The notes below the pieces were generated by a model. It worked only from the letters and a program-made list of their open reading frames with translations. It searched no databases and was not told where the DNA came from. A stretch of 64,000 nucleotides of DNA from positions 248,001 through 312,000 of the forward strand of contig AP006628.2 of NCBI GenBank assembly GCA_000009845.1, given 5' to 3'. The DNA comes from Onion yellows phytoplasma OY-M (GTDB taxonomy: Bacteria > Bacillota_I > Bacilli_A > Acholeplasmatales > Acholeplasmataceae). This document shows positions 18,482 to 26,922 of the stretch, piece after piece. Both the position numbers and the translations under genes were made by a program. The stretch's first letter is position 1, and the number at the start of each line of letters is the position of its first letter.

Positions 18482-19219
18482 ATGCAAAGATTACAAAAAG
18501 TTTTGGCTTATGCAAATGTGGCATCTAGAAGAAAAGCAGAAATTTTAATTTTGGAAAAACGCATTAAAGTTAATGGCAAAATTATTTCTGAATTAGGAAC
18601 CAAAGTATCTTCCAGCGACATTATAACTTTGGATGACAAACCGATCACCAAAACCACTTATTCTTATTTTTTGCTCAACAAGCCCAATGGATTTCTTTCC
18701 ACTGCCAAAGACAATAAAAAACGCCCTACTGTTTTGGATTTAATCGAAGAAGCAAACATACAAAGATTATATCCGATAGGACGCCTTGATTTTAATACTA
18801 CAGGACTACTTTTAATTACTAATGACGGCGATCTTACTCAAAAATTAACTCATCCTTCCTTTTGTATTCCTAAAGAATATCATGTTAAAATTAATGCTTG
18901 TTTGCAAAAAAAAGACCTTGCCACATTCCGCAAAGGAATTATCATTGATAAAAATTATTTGGCTTTTTGTAAAGAAATTGATATTTTGAAAAGTTCTTAT
19001 AAACCCAAACCTTCTACTTGGTTAAAGCTAGTAATAACTGAAGGAAAAAACAGGCAAGTTCGTAAAATGATGCAATCTTTAGGCTATCAAGTTTTAAAGT
19101 TAAAACGTTATCGTTATTCTTTTTTAACTATTGAAAATCTCACAATAGGTGCTTATCGCCCTTTAAAAATTCATGAAATTAAAAAATTAAAAACCTTAAC
19201 TACTCAAATACCGCATTAA
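18482..19219 (+). CDS. rluB: 23S rRNA pseudouridine synthase, RsuA/RluB family
   Basis: The 245-residue protein has an N-terminal S4 RNA-binding domain (residues 1-50, RLQKVLAYANVASRRKAE) and the RsuA/RluB catalytic part with GRLDFNTTGLLLITNDGDL, D103 being the catalytic aspartate, and ITEGKNRQVRKMM. By analogy with the Firmicutes gene beside cmk it probably modifies U2605-type positions of 23S rRNA; the exact site cannot be told from sequence (RsuA or RluE specificity is possible). AAGGAAGG precedes the ATG by about 10 bases. Confidence 0.87.
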   Translation: MQRLQKVLAYANVASRRKAEILILEKRIKVNGKIISELGTKVSSSDIITLDDKPITKTTYSYFLLNKPNGFLSTAKDNKKRPTVLDLIEEANIQRLYPIGRLDFNTTGLLLITNDGDLTQKLTHPSFCIPKEYHVKINACLQKKDLATFRKGIIIDKNYLAFCKEIDILKSSYKPKPSTWLKLVITEGKNRQVRKMMQSLGYQVLKLKRYRYSFLTIENLTIGAYRPLKIHEIKKLKTLTTQIPH

Positions 19220-19258
19220 TTTAGTAAATTTAAGATCACTATAAGGAGTTAGTTATAT

Positions 19259-19930
19259 ATGCATATGAAAAGTTTTAAAATCGCCATTGATGGTCCGGCA
19301 GGTTCTGGCAAAAGCACTATTAGTAAAAAGTTGTCCCAAAAATTAGGTTGGAATCACGTTGATACTGGAGCAATGTTTCGGGCACTAACTTTATATTTGT
19401 TAGAAAATGAAGTTTCATGGCATCATGAAAAAAGTCTTAATCAAGCTTTAGATAAAATCAATCTTTCTTATTCTTGTAATAAAATTTTTCTTAATCAAGA
19501 AGACGTTTCTTTAAAAATTAAGTCTTTGGACGTCGAAAAACATGTCTCTTCAGTAGCTTTAATTCCTGCTGTAAGAACTAAATTATTGAAATTGCAAAAA
19601 GAAATTTGTGGCAATACTCCTAATTTAATTATGGATGGAAGAGATATTGGAACAGTTGTAATGCCAGATGCTAATTTAAAAATTTTTCTTACTGCCAACA
19701 TTACTAAAAGAGCTTTGAGAAAACAACAAGAAGATGCCCAAAAAGGAAAAATCACAGACATTGCTCAAATTATGAAACAACTCAAGGAACGCGATCATAA
19801 AGATTATCATCGCCAACTTGCTCCCTTATCTAAAGCTTTAGATGCCATTTTACTAGATACTACCGAATTATCGATTGATGAAGTAATTGCCAAAATTATT
19901 GCCTTAATTGATAAAAAAAGGAGAACTTAA
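19259..19930 (+). CDS. cmk: Cytidylate kinase
   Basis: The 223-residue enzyme phosphorylates CMP and dCMP. The P-loop GPAGSGKST lies at residues 12-20; [12 protein letters not shown] and [20 protein letters not shown] are the substrate-binding signatures. ATG at 19259 is better spaced to AAGGAG (about 10 bases) than the second ATG at 19265. The stop is immediately followed by the ATG of der. The rluB-cmk-der-gpsA-hup order is the common Firmicutes cluster, here without rpsA. Confidence 0.95.
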   Translation: MHMKSFKIAIDGPAGSGKSTISKKLSQKLGWNHVDTGAMFRALTLYLLENEVSWHHEKSLNQALDKINLSYSCNKIFLNQEDVSLKIKSLDVEKHVSSVALIPAVRTKLLKLQKEICGNTPNLIMDGRDIGTVVMPDANLKIFLTANITKRALRKQQEDAQKGKITDIAQIMKQLKERDHKDYHRQLAPLSKALDAILLDTTELSIDEVIAKIIALIDKKRRT

Positions 19931-21367
19931 ATGTCTTTTAAAATTGCTATTGTGGGTCGTCCTAATGTTGGCAAATCAAGTTTGTTTAACCGCATTATTG
20001 GGAGAAGACACGCTATTACTCATCAAAAAGCAGGAATTACTCGGGACCGCATTTATGCTACTGCCGAGTGGTTTACTAAAACATTTGGAGTTATTGATAC
20101 GGGCGGTATCGAAATTCAATCAACTCCTTTTTTGGAACAAATCAAATTACAAGCTCAACTTGCAGTTGATGAAGCTGATGTAATTGTTTTTGTAGTTGAT
20201 GGGCAAACAGGACTTACTCAAAATGACATTTATTTAGCTAAACTTTTGTATAAAACTAAAAAACCAGTTCTTTTGGCAGTTAATAAAATTGACAACCACA
20301 ATTTATTATCTAACACTTATGAATTTTATGCTCTGGGATTTGATACTCCTTTTGCAATTAGTACTCAACATGGTATAGGTATAGGTGATTTGTTAGATAA
20401 AATTGTTTTTCTTATGCGCGATGCTGCTTTAATTTCTGATTCTTCCTTTTTAGAAGACCTTTCAATAGATACACCTTTGCAAAGCCCCCCTTCCGAATTT
20501 AATTATGAAATCCCAGAAAAACAACTGTTAGAACCAGAACAAAACCAAAACCAAGAAAAAGACAACAACATTATTAAATTTTGTGTTGTGGGACGCCCAA
20601 ACGTTGGCAAATCAACCCTTACTAATTCTCTTTTAGCATCCCAAAGAATGATTGTCTCTGATATGGCAGGAACTACCACCGATGCTGTTGATACTTTTTT
20701 TGAAAATGATGGGCAAAAATACCAAATTATTGACACTGCAGGTATTAAAAAAAGAGGTAAAATTTATGAACAAGAAGACAAATACAGCGTTTTGCGTGCT
20801 TTAGGTGCTTTGGAAAAAGCAGATATTGCTTGTTTAGTTTTAGATGCTAAAGAAGGTATTTTAGAACAAGATAAAAATATTGCAGGGTTTATTTTAGAAC
20901 ATCATAAAGCTTGCATTATTATTGTCAATAAATGGGATTTGTTAGAAAAAGATACCAATACCCTAAAGAACTTTGAGCAAAAAATTCGTCAAGAGTTTGT
21001 TTTTTTATCTTATGCGCCTGTTATTTTCTTATCAGCTTTGAAAAAAAGTCGTCTTACTCAAATTTTTGCTATTTTAAAACGAGTTTTTAACAATTATAAA
21101 AGTCAGTTTAGCACTAGTCTTTTAAACGATATTTTACAAGAAGCAACTCTTATAACTCCTCCCACTTTCTTTAATCAAAAAAAAGCTAAGTTTCAATATA
21201 TTTTTCAAACTAAAACCAAAGCTCCTGAATTTCTTTGTTTTGTTAATGACCCTAAACATATTCATTTTTCTTATGAAAGATTTTTAAAAAATCAATTTAG
21301 AAAAAGCCTTGATTTAGAAGGAACACCCCTCAAAATTATTTTTCATCAAAAAAAGTCTAATTTTTAA
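19931..21367 (+). CDS. der: Ribosome biogenesis GTPase Der (EngA)
   Basis: The 478-residue protein has two tandem GTPase domains with G1 motifs GRPNVGKSSLFN (residues 9-20) and GRPNVGKSTLTN (221-232), the DTGGI and DTAGI G3 motifs and NKID / NKWD G4 motifs, followed by a KH-like C-terminal domain. A long acidic-polar linker (about 170-213) joins the GTPase domains. Der is required for 50S maturation. AAAAAAGGAGA at the end of cmk serves as ribosome binding site with no intergenic gap. Confidence 0.96.
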   Translation: MSFKIAIVGRPNVGKSSLFNRIIGRRHAITHQKAGITRDRIYATAEWFTKTFGVIDTGGIEIQSTPFLEQIKLQAQLAVDEADVIVFVVDGQTGLTQNDIYLAKLLYKTKKPVLLAVNKIDNHNLLSNTYEFYALGFDTPFAISTQHGIGIGDLLDKIVFLMRDAALISDSSFLEDLSIDTPLQSPPSEFNYEIPEKQLLEPEQNQNQEKDNNIIKFCVVGRPNVGKSTLTNSLLASQRMIVSDMAGTTTDAVDTFFENDGQKYQIIDTAGIKKRGKIYEQEDKYSVLRALGALEKADIACLVLDAKEGILEQDKNIAGFILEHHKACIIIVNKWDLLEKDTNTLKNFEQKIRQEFVFLSYAPVIFLSALKKSRLTQIFAILKRVFNNYKSQFSTSLLNDILQEATLITPPTFFNQKKAKFQYIFQTKTKAPEFLCFVNDPKHIHFSYERFLKNQFRKSLDLEGTPLKIIFHQKKSNF

Positions 21368-21579
21368 AACTACTTTGAATCCCCCTTTTTCTCCTTCCCC
21401 TTCTTTTTGCATTTTGTTTGCAAGTATTTTATTATTTGTTCTTATTTTATGATTTAATTATAGTGGTTGAAAAAAATTCAACCTTATTTTTAATTATCAA
21501 AAAAACTTTTGTCATTTTTGCTGTAACTTTTTTCATGACCGTTTTTGCTATTTTGATTACAAGAAAGAAGCTATATTTT

Positions 21580-22569
21580 ATGAAAATTACTATTATTGGC
21601 AGTGGTGCTTGGGGTTCTACTTTGGCACAAGTTTTAACTGATAACAACAATCAAGTTTTACTCTATGACATTAACCTTTCTTATGTGGAAAAAATAAATC
21701 AAGGAAAACATCCCATTTTTAATGCTCCACTAGTAAATGTCAAAGCAGTTTCTTGCCTTAAACAAGCCCTTGATTATTCTGATTTGATAGTTTTGTCAGT
21801 TCCTATGAAATTTATGCGTCATCTTCTCAAACAAATTGCCCTTATGTTAACTACTCCCAAATCGTTTGTCAATGTTTCTAAAGGTATTGAACCTTTAACT
21901 TTTTTGCGTGTTTCTGAAATTGTCAAACAAGTTATTCCTGCCCCTCTTTTAGCTAATTTTGCTTCCTTAATGGGTCCATCGCATGCTGAAGAAGTTATTT
22001 TACGCAAATTAACTCTGTTAACTGCAGCTTCTTCCAATCCCGCTTTTGCCTTGGAAATTCAAAAATTATTTTCTTGCCCTAATTATTTGAAAGTATATAC
22101 TTCTTCTGATTTGGTAGGAAATGAAATTTGCAGTGCTTTTAAAAATGTTTTAGCCTTTATTAACGGTATTTTAGTAGCCAAGAACTTTGGAATTAATTCT
22201 CAAGCAGCTTTGATGAGTCGTGGTATTTTAGAAATGTCGGTGTTAGTTACTTTTTATCAAGGAAACCCCCAAACCGTTTTAGGACTTCCAGGATTAGGTG
22301 ATTTAATTGTGACTGCTTTTAGCAAATACTCCAGAAATTTTAATGCTGGTGCTAAAATTGCTGCAGGCATTACTTACCAACAAATTATTGACTCTTCTTT
22401 GCAAACCATCGAAGGATTCCAAACTCTTAATGCTTTTTATCAATTGCAATTAAAACATAATTTAGATCTGCCCATTATTCAAGCCTCTTATCAATTAATT
22501 TTTGAATCCAAGCCCTTTGAAACTGTTTTTGCAACTTTAATGCAAAGACCTTTCAAAAGTGAATTCTAA
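21580..22569 (+). CDS. gpsA: Glycerol-3-phosphate dehydrogenase [NAD(P)+]
   Basis: The 329-residue enzyme makes sn-glycerol-3-phosphate for phospholipids. It begins MKITIIGSGAWGSTLAQVL with the Rossmann GSGAWG at residues 7-12; FVNVSKGIEP, GPSHAEEV, VGNEICSAFKNVLAF and LPGLGDLIVTAFSKYSRN are family motifs. The open frame extends upstream to 21418, but that part is hydrophobic and unlike the family; the ATG at 21580, after AAGAAAG, matches the normal N-terminus. It follows der and precedes hup, as in Firmicutes. Confidence 0.94.
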   Translation: MKITIIGSGAWGSTLAQVLTDNNNQVLLYDINLSYVEKINQGKHPIFNAPLVNVKAVSCLKQALDYSDLIVLSVPMKFMRHLLKQIALMLTTPKSFVNVSKGIEPLTFLRVSEIVKQVIPAPLLANFASLMGPSHAEEVILRKLTLLTAASSNPAFALEIQKLFSCPNYLKVYTSSDLVGNEICSAFKNVLAFINGILVAKNFGINSQAALMSRGILEMSVLVTFYQGNPQTVLGLPGLGDLIVTAFSKYSRNFNAGAKIAAGITYQQIIDSSLQTIEGFQTLNAFYQLQLKHNLDLPIIQASYQLIFESKPFETVFATLMQRPFKSEF

Positions 22570-22682
22570 ATTATTTTTTTACCCACCCACCATTTTTTAA
22601 TCCATTTTGCAAACACCCCCGCAGTCAATTAAGAATAAAATGCAAATAATTACCAATAATTTCAAATAATTGTTGGTTTGCG

Positions 22683-22710
22683 CTTGTAAATTATTTTTTG
22701 ATGTTATAAT
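22683..22710 (+). promoter_or_regulatory. Promoter of hup
   Basis: TATAAT at 22705-22710 with TG one base upstream (TGTTATAAT, extended -10) and a partial -35 (CTTGTA, 22683-22688) 16 bases away. It lies 33 bases before the hup ATG. Assigned from consensus only. Confidence 0.55.
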
Positions 22711-22743
22711 AAGTACGTAAATAAAAAGAAAAGGAGGCAAAAA

Positions 22744-23028
22744 ATGAACAAATTAGAATTTTTAAGAAAATTAGCTGAAAAAAATGGCGTTAGTCAAAAA
22801 GAAGCTGATAAATTTCTTAATAACTTTATTGAAGTTATTTCTCAAAGTCTTCAAGAATTCAAAGAAGATGAAAAAGTTACTTTAACAGGTTTTGGCACCT
22901 TTGAAGTAAAACACAGAAGTGCTCGCGAAGGAAAAAATCCAAGAACTGGTAAAACTATTGACATTCCAGCTAAAAAGGTTCCTACTTTCAAATTTAGCAA
23001 AAGTTTTAAAGATCTTTTCGTTGCTTAA
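22744..23028 (+). CDS. hup: HU-type DNA-binding protein
   Basis: The 94-residue protein matches bacterial HU/IHF: NKLEFLRKLAEKNGVSQKEA helices, then the beta-arm GFGTFEVKHRSAREGKNPRTG with the conserved proline-tipped arm and the PAKKVPTFKFSKSFKDL ending. It bends and compacts the chromosome. AAAGGAGG lies 8 bases before the ATG, an extended -10 promoter stands upstream and a clear terminator follows at 23064, so hup is a single-gene unit. Confidence 0.96.
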   Translation: MNKLEFLRKLAEKNGVSQKEADKFLNNFIEVISQSLQEFKEDEKVTLTGFGTFEVKHRSAREGKNPRTGKTIDIPAKKVPTFKFSKSFKDLFVA

Positions 23029-23063
23029 AATCTTTACTATTAAGTTTTTTAATATTTTACAAT

Positions 23064-23093
23064 AAAAAAACAAACTAACTAGTTTGTTTTTTT
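23064..23093 (+). terminator. Rho-independent terminator after hup
   Basis: Stem CAAACT / AGTTTG with loop AACT, flanked by seven A and seven T, so it may act in both directions. It lies 35 bases after the hup stop. Confidence 0.8.
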
Positions 23094-23136
23094 ATTTACA
23101 CTTTTTGATAAAGTGAACCCATAAGGAAGTAGGTTA

Positions 23137-23355
23137 GTGCTTTTGCAACCCACAGCTAAAAATTATTTAATAGGAACTCGCGCCAAAGTTCAAAACGAAC
23201 CCCAAATAGCAGTTATTACTCGCATTGATTATCAAAGAGGTTTTATTTACTTGTTATTTAAAAGAATGAGAGAAGAAAAATATCCTTTTCCCCAAGCCTT
23301 AGAACAAAACATTATTCAACCTATTGTTTCTAAAAATACATCTCATCAGCAATAA
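23137..23355 (+). CDS. Small protein of unknown function (72 residues, GTG start)
   Basis: I do not recognise the family with certainty. The frame begins with GTG at 23137, 8 bases after AAGGAAG; a TTG at 23143 is the other candidate. The product has no membrane segment; it contains NYLIGTRAKVQNEPQIAVIT, RGFIYLLFKRMREEKYPFP and a polar tail (SKNTSHQQ). The mix of hydrophobic strands and a charged turn suggests a small beta-rich cytosolic domain. It stands alone between the hup terminator and a membrane protein gene on the same strand. Confidence 0.65.
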   Translation: MLLQPTAKNYLIGTRAKVQNEPQIAVITRIDYQRGFIYLLFKRMREEKYPFPQALEQNIIQPIVSKNTSHQQ

Positions 23356-23447
23356 TTTATCATTAATCAAATTTATAACTTATCTTCATTATCCATTATT
23401 TTAATTGCATTTGTAAATATTTAAATGTTAAACCAAAAAGGAACGAT

Positions 23448-24415
23448 ATGAAAAGAAAATTAAGATCTAAAAAAATTGTTTTAAGAAATTTTTTTAAAAA
23501 GCCCAATGTTGTTTTTCTTTTTTTATGTTGTCTATTTGTACTTTAATGCTTGTTTTTTTTCATGATTTTAAAGAATGTGTTAACAAAGGACAAATTTATT
23601 GGCAATATAAGTACAAAGCCCCTACCTTTATGCCTGAAATTGATTTTGACACCACAGGAAAAGAAGACAACATTTTAGATTACGAAGAAGGTTATTATCC
23701 TGGGCACCACACTTTTATCAAAACAGTTTGGTATTTTACCCATCAAAGTAATTTATTTGTATTAATTGTTTATGCTTTATTTTTTACCAAAGTAAGACAA
23801 AAAAATTGGTATCATTATGTAGTTTTTGCATGTTTAGTTAGCATTTTGATGACAGCTTTAATTTTTCACACTTTAATTGATAAAGGTAGACATTTTTACG
23901 AACCTAAATTTAGTCTTTCTTTTTTTCTTTCTCATCTCCACCACACTTTAGCTCCTTTATGTTATCTATATTTTTATTTTAAAGTCAATTCTTATGCTAT
24001 TCCTTATAAAAAAATGTGGATAGCTTTTATTCATCCCTTGCTTTATATGACCTTTTTTAGTTTATTTGGCTTTTTATCTATGCAAGATTATTTTCAAGAT
24101 CTGCAAAAAGACAAACCAATTATAACTTCAGAAAAACAAGCAGCTAAAAGAGATCCTTTTAAAATGTTTCCTTATGTTTTCTTTTCTCCTTTTAAACAAA
24201 AATTAAATAATCCTGCAAATGCCCAAAATTTAGAAGATAAGGAAAATCGCCATCATAAACGTTATCGTTTTGTTTATTCATGTTATGACTTTGTTTGTTT
24301 GGTCTTTTCTTGCCTTTTTGTCTTTACAGTTTCTATGACTTATACTCTTTTATGGATTAAAAAACGTTTAATTAATAAAAAAACTACTCCTCATTATAAA
24401 AAAACTAAAAAATAA
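23448..24415 (+). CDS. Multi-pass membrane protein resembling the Pr6Pr group, frameshift near the start
   Basis: The ATG at 23448 follows AAAAAGGAACG and encodes a basic start (MKRKLRSKKIVLRNFFKK) and a hydrophobic run, then stops at 23544-23546. From about 23524 the -1 frame continues for nearly 300 codons to 24415. One missing T in the run TTTCTTTTTTT (about 23515-23524) would join them. The protein has about six membrane segments with YFTHQSNLFVLIVYALFF, TALIFHTLIDKG, LHHTLAPLCYLYFYFK and IAFIHPLLYMTFFSLFG, a pattern I associate with Pr6Pr-type integral membrane proteins of unknown function; this is a resemblance by eye. A 70-residue lysine-rich loop precedes the last segment. Translation could also start at ATG 23525. 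Confidence 0.7.
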
Positions 24416-24451
24416 TAATTTTAAAAACTCTTTATTATTTATTAAAAAATT

Positions 24452-24460
24452 TGATATAAT
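24452..24460 (+). promoter_or_regulatory. Extended -10 promoter of rpmG (24498)
   Basis: TGATATAAT lies 38 bases before the ATG of the L33 gene; the -35 region (TTATTA) is weak, which an extended -10 tolerates. Confidence 0.55.
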
Positions 24461-24497
24461 AGTACTATATTGCTTAATTAGTTAGGAGAAAATTAAC

Positions 24498-24647
24498 ATG
24501 CGTGATTTAGTAAAATTAGTTTGTACAGAGTGCAAAAGAGAAAATTATCATACTGATAAAAATAAAAAAAAGACCCCAGGACGTTTAGAATTAAAAAAAT
24601 ACTGTCCTTTTTCTAGAACTCACACTCTACATAGAGAAAAAAAATGA
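24498..24647 (+). CDS. rpmG: 50S ribosomal protein L33, first copy (incomplete cysteine set)
   Basis: A 49-residue L33: [20 protein letters not shown], then [23 protein letters not shown]. The first CxxC pair (VCTEC) is intact, but the second pair has only one cysteine (YCPF followed by SRTH), so the zinc ribbon is incomplete. A second L33 with both pairs is encoded at 42284. TTAGGAG lies about 10 bases before the ATG and an extended -10 promoter stands upstream. It is a stand-alone gene followed by 267 non-coding bases. Confidence 0.9.
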   Translation: MRDLVKLVCTECKRENYHTDKNKKKTPGRLELKKYCPFSRTHTLHREKK

Positions 24648-24914
24648 AAAACAAAACAAATGTTTAATATTTAGAAAATCAAAACTTTTAGCCAAACAAA
24701 TTTTTTCAATATTTTTCGAAGAAATTCGCAAAACAAAAGTTTAAATTACTTCCCAAAATCAAATTTTTTCAAATCAAAAGTTAAATTATTTTGCCAAGTT
24801 TTTTGCCTGCTTTTTTATTCCAATTTTTTAATATTAAACATTTTTCTGTTTGCTTTATGAACTTATATTTTTTTCATTTCTATCTTAAAAAAGGAAAATC
24901 GTGTTTTTATTTTT

Positions 24915-26171
24915 TTGCACAATAGAAATAATTTCATCCAAAAAATGAAACCAAACACCGCTGCTCTTTTTTATTCTGGAAAAGCAATTACTAAGAGTGG
25001 CGATCAAACTTTTCCTTTGGAAGTTGATCATAATTTTTATTATTTGACAGGAATTAACCAACCAAACACTATTTTATTGTTGGTAAAAACACCTAATTTA
25101 TCTCATACTTTTTTATTTTTAGAAGAAAATAACCCTAGTAAAGCCTTGTGGGATGGAGATATTTTGAGTTTTTCTGATGCTTCTTTGATATCTCAAATTA
25201 ATTTATCAAACCTCAAAAACATATTAACTTTTGAAACTTTTTTATTTCAGATGATAAATCCTTTGAGAGGTTCTTTTGTGGATTCTTTAGAAGGTTTTTA
25301 TTTTGACCTATCCAAGCAAACCTTAGACCAAAAAGCAAGTTGGGCTTTAGAATATTGTCAAAAAATGACTTCTTTATATCCTTTTTTGCAAGTTTATAAT
25401 AGCTCTTCTTTTTTATTTTCTTTGCGTCAAACAAAAAGCGTTTACGAACAAACCCAAATCCAAAAAGCTCTAGATATCAATCATCAAGCCCTTAATTATT
25501 TATTAAAAAACTTAAAACCTGGAATGTATGAATATCAAATAGCTGCTCTTTTTCATTATTTTTTGGAAAATAACCAAACTCAAAAATCCTTTGAAACCAT
25601 TGCTGCTTCAGGAAAAAATGCCTTAATTTTGCATTATAACAAACCTAACTGCCAATTAAAACCCAACGACCTTTTATTATTTGATGCTGGCGTTACTTAT
25701 AATCATTATTCCTCTGATATTACTCGTTGTTATCCTGTAAGTGGACAATTTAGTTCTTTGCAAAAAGATATTTATAATTTAGTTCTTAAAGCTAACAAAG
25801 AAATCATTGCTTGGGTAAAACCGCATCACACCTTTACGCAATTAAACCAATATGGCAAAGATATTTTATTGCAAGGATTAAAAAAAATGTCTTTACTTAA
25901 AGAAGGCGAAACAATCCATCAATATTGCTATCACGGATTAGGACATCACTTAGGATTAGATATTCATGATGTTTGCAATTATACAGGTGTTATTGGAACA
26001 AACAGCGTAATTACTGTCGAACCAGGTCTATATTTAAAAGATTTAGGGATTGGAGTAAGAATTGAAGACAACCTTTTAATCACTCAAGAAGGGGCTGTTA
26101 ATTTATCCAAACACATCCCTAAAGAAGTCAAAGACATTGAAGCTTTAATGAAACCATTTGTCACTCATTAA
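24915..26171 (+). CDS. pepP: Xaa-Pro aminopeptidase (M24B family)
   Basis: The 418-residue enzyme removes N-terminal residues before proline. An N-terminal domain (YYLTGINQP) is followed by a pita-bread peptidase domain with all five metal ligands: D257, D268, H344, E369 and E384 (DAGVTYNHYSSD, GLGHHLGLDIHD, VEPGLYL, RIEDNLL). The start is a TTG at 24915, since the aligned N-terminus (NFIQKMKPNTAALFYSG) needs residues before the first ATG (24945); no strong Shine-Dalgarno fits, so the start is uncertain. It is related to but distinct from the methionine aminopeptidase at 6148. It stands upstream of two tRNA genes. Confidence 0.87.
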   Translation: MHNRNNFIQKMKPNTAALFYSGKAITKSGDQTFPLEVDHNFYYLTGINQPNTILLLVKTPNLSHTFLFLEENNPSKALWDGDILSFSDASLISQINLSNLKNILTFETFLFQMINPLRGSFVDSLEGFYFDLSKQTLDQKASWALEYCQKMTSLYPFLQVYNSSSFLFSLRQTKSVYEQTQIQKALDINHQALNYLLKNLKPGMYEYQIAALFHYFLENNQTQKSFETIAASGKNALILHYNKPNCQLKPNDLLLFDAGVTYNHYSSDITRCYPVSGQFSSLQKDIYNLVLKANKEIIAWVKPHHTFTQLNQYGKDILLQGLKKMSLLKEGETIHQYCYHGLGHHLGLDIHDVCNYTGVIGTNSVITVEPGLYLKDLGIGVRIEDNLLITQEGAVNLSKHIPKEVKDIEALMKPFVTH

Positions 26172-26206
26172 TTTAATTATAACAAACTCGCATTAAAGCG
26201 ATGTTT

Positions 26207-26280
<74 letters not shown>

Positions 26281-26435
26281 TTTATTTTATTTTTTTAATC
26301 CACTTTTGGGATATTTTTTTAACACATCTCAATTACTATTTTTTTCATCCCCTCTTTTTTTTATTTTTATTTTTTATATTTGCTTACATTCACCTATTTA
26401 TTTTTTTATTTTGCAAATCTATACAATATAATTTA

Positions 26436-26527
26436 GGAGTAGTACTCAAGTGGCTATAAGAGGCGTCCCTGCTAAGGACGTAGTCCGAGAAATCGGTGCA
26501 AGGGTTCGAATCCCTTCTGCTCCGCCA
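26436..26527 (+). tRNA. tRNA-Ser (GCT)
   Basis: A 92-base class II tRNA with encoded CCA: acceptor GGAGTAG / CTGCTCC, anticodon stem CGTCC / GGACG with loop CTGCTAA, a long variable arm (TAGTCCGAGAAATCGGTGCA) and T-arm AGGG TTCGAAT CCCT. A TATAAT at 26427-26432 lies too close to be its own promoter; it may be cotranscribed with tRNA-Cys. Confidence 0.93.
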
Positions 26528-26922
26528 TTTTGAATTTATTTTTTTATCCTTTATTTTTTAATAAATATCTGGTATTTTTTTAATCAATAAAAAAACTTTT
26601 ATCCCCCCTTTTTTTTATTATGGATTACCAAATTATCATCTCAACTGCAATTATTTCTTGTCATTTCCAAACTATAACAACATTATTATAAATCGAAATA
26701 AAAGAATTGTTAGATTCTTTAAAAAATAAATATTTTCCAAAGACCTTCATTTACAAGTCATCATTATGCTTTTAAATATTTATTTTTAAATATTTATTTT
26801 TTATTATTTTTTCATGTTATAATATTTTTGCTTATAGTTTGTTCTTTCCCTGAAACCAACACAAATAACAAATTAATTAAAATATTTATAATATATTATA
26901 ACTAAACAAAGGTAATGCAAAA
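26528..26922 (+). other. 395-base A+T-rich non-coding stretch with the proS promoter
   Basis: No reading frame, RNA gene or T-box leader is recognisable. It holds long runs of T, a short direct repeat of AAATATTTATTTTT (about 26775-26802) and an extended -10 element TGTTATAAT at 26815-26823, about 100 bases before proS, which is the likely promoter. Confidence 0.5.

Noticed and set aside
21418..21579. A 54-codon N-terminal extension of gpsA
   Set aside because: The normal GpsA start MKITIIGSGAWG is at 21580 with its own AAGAAAG; the upstream part is random-looking and hydrophobic.
26528..26922. T-box riboswitch before proS
   Set aside because: The T-box core sequence, specifier loop and terminator are not visible.
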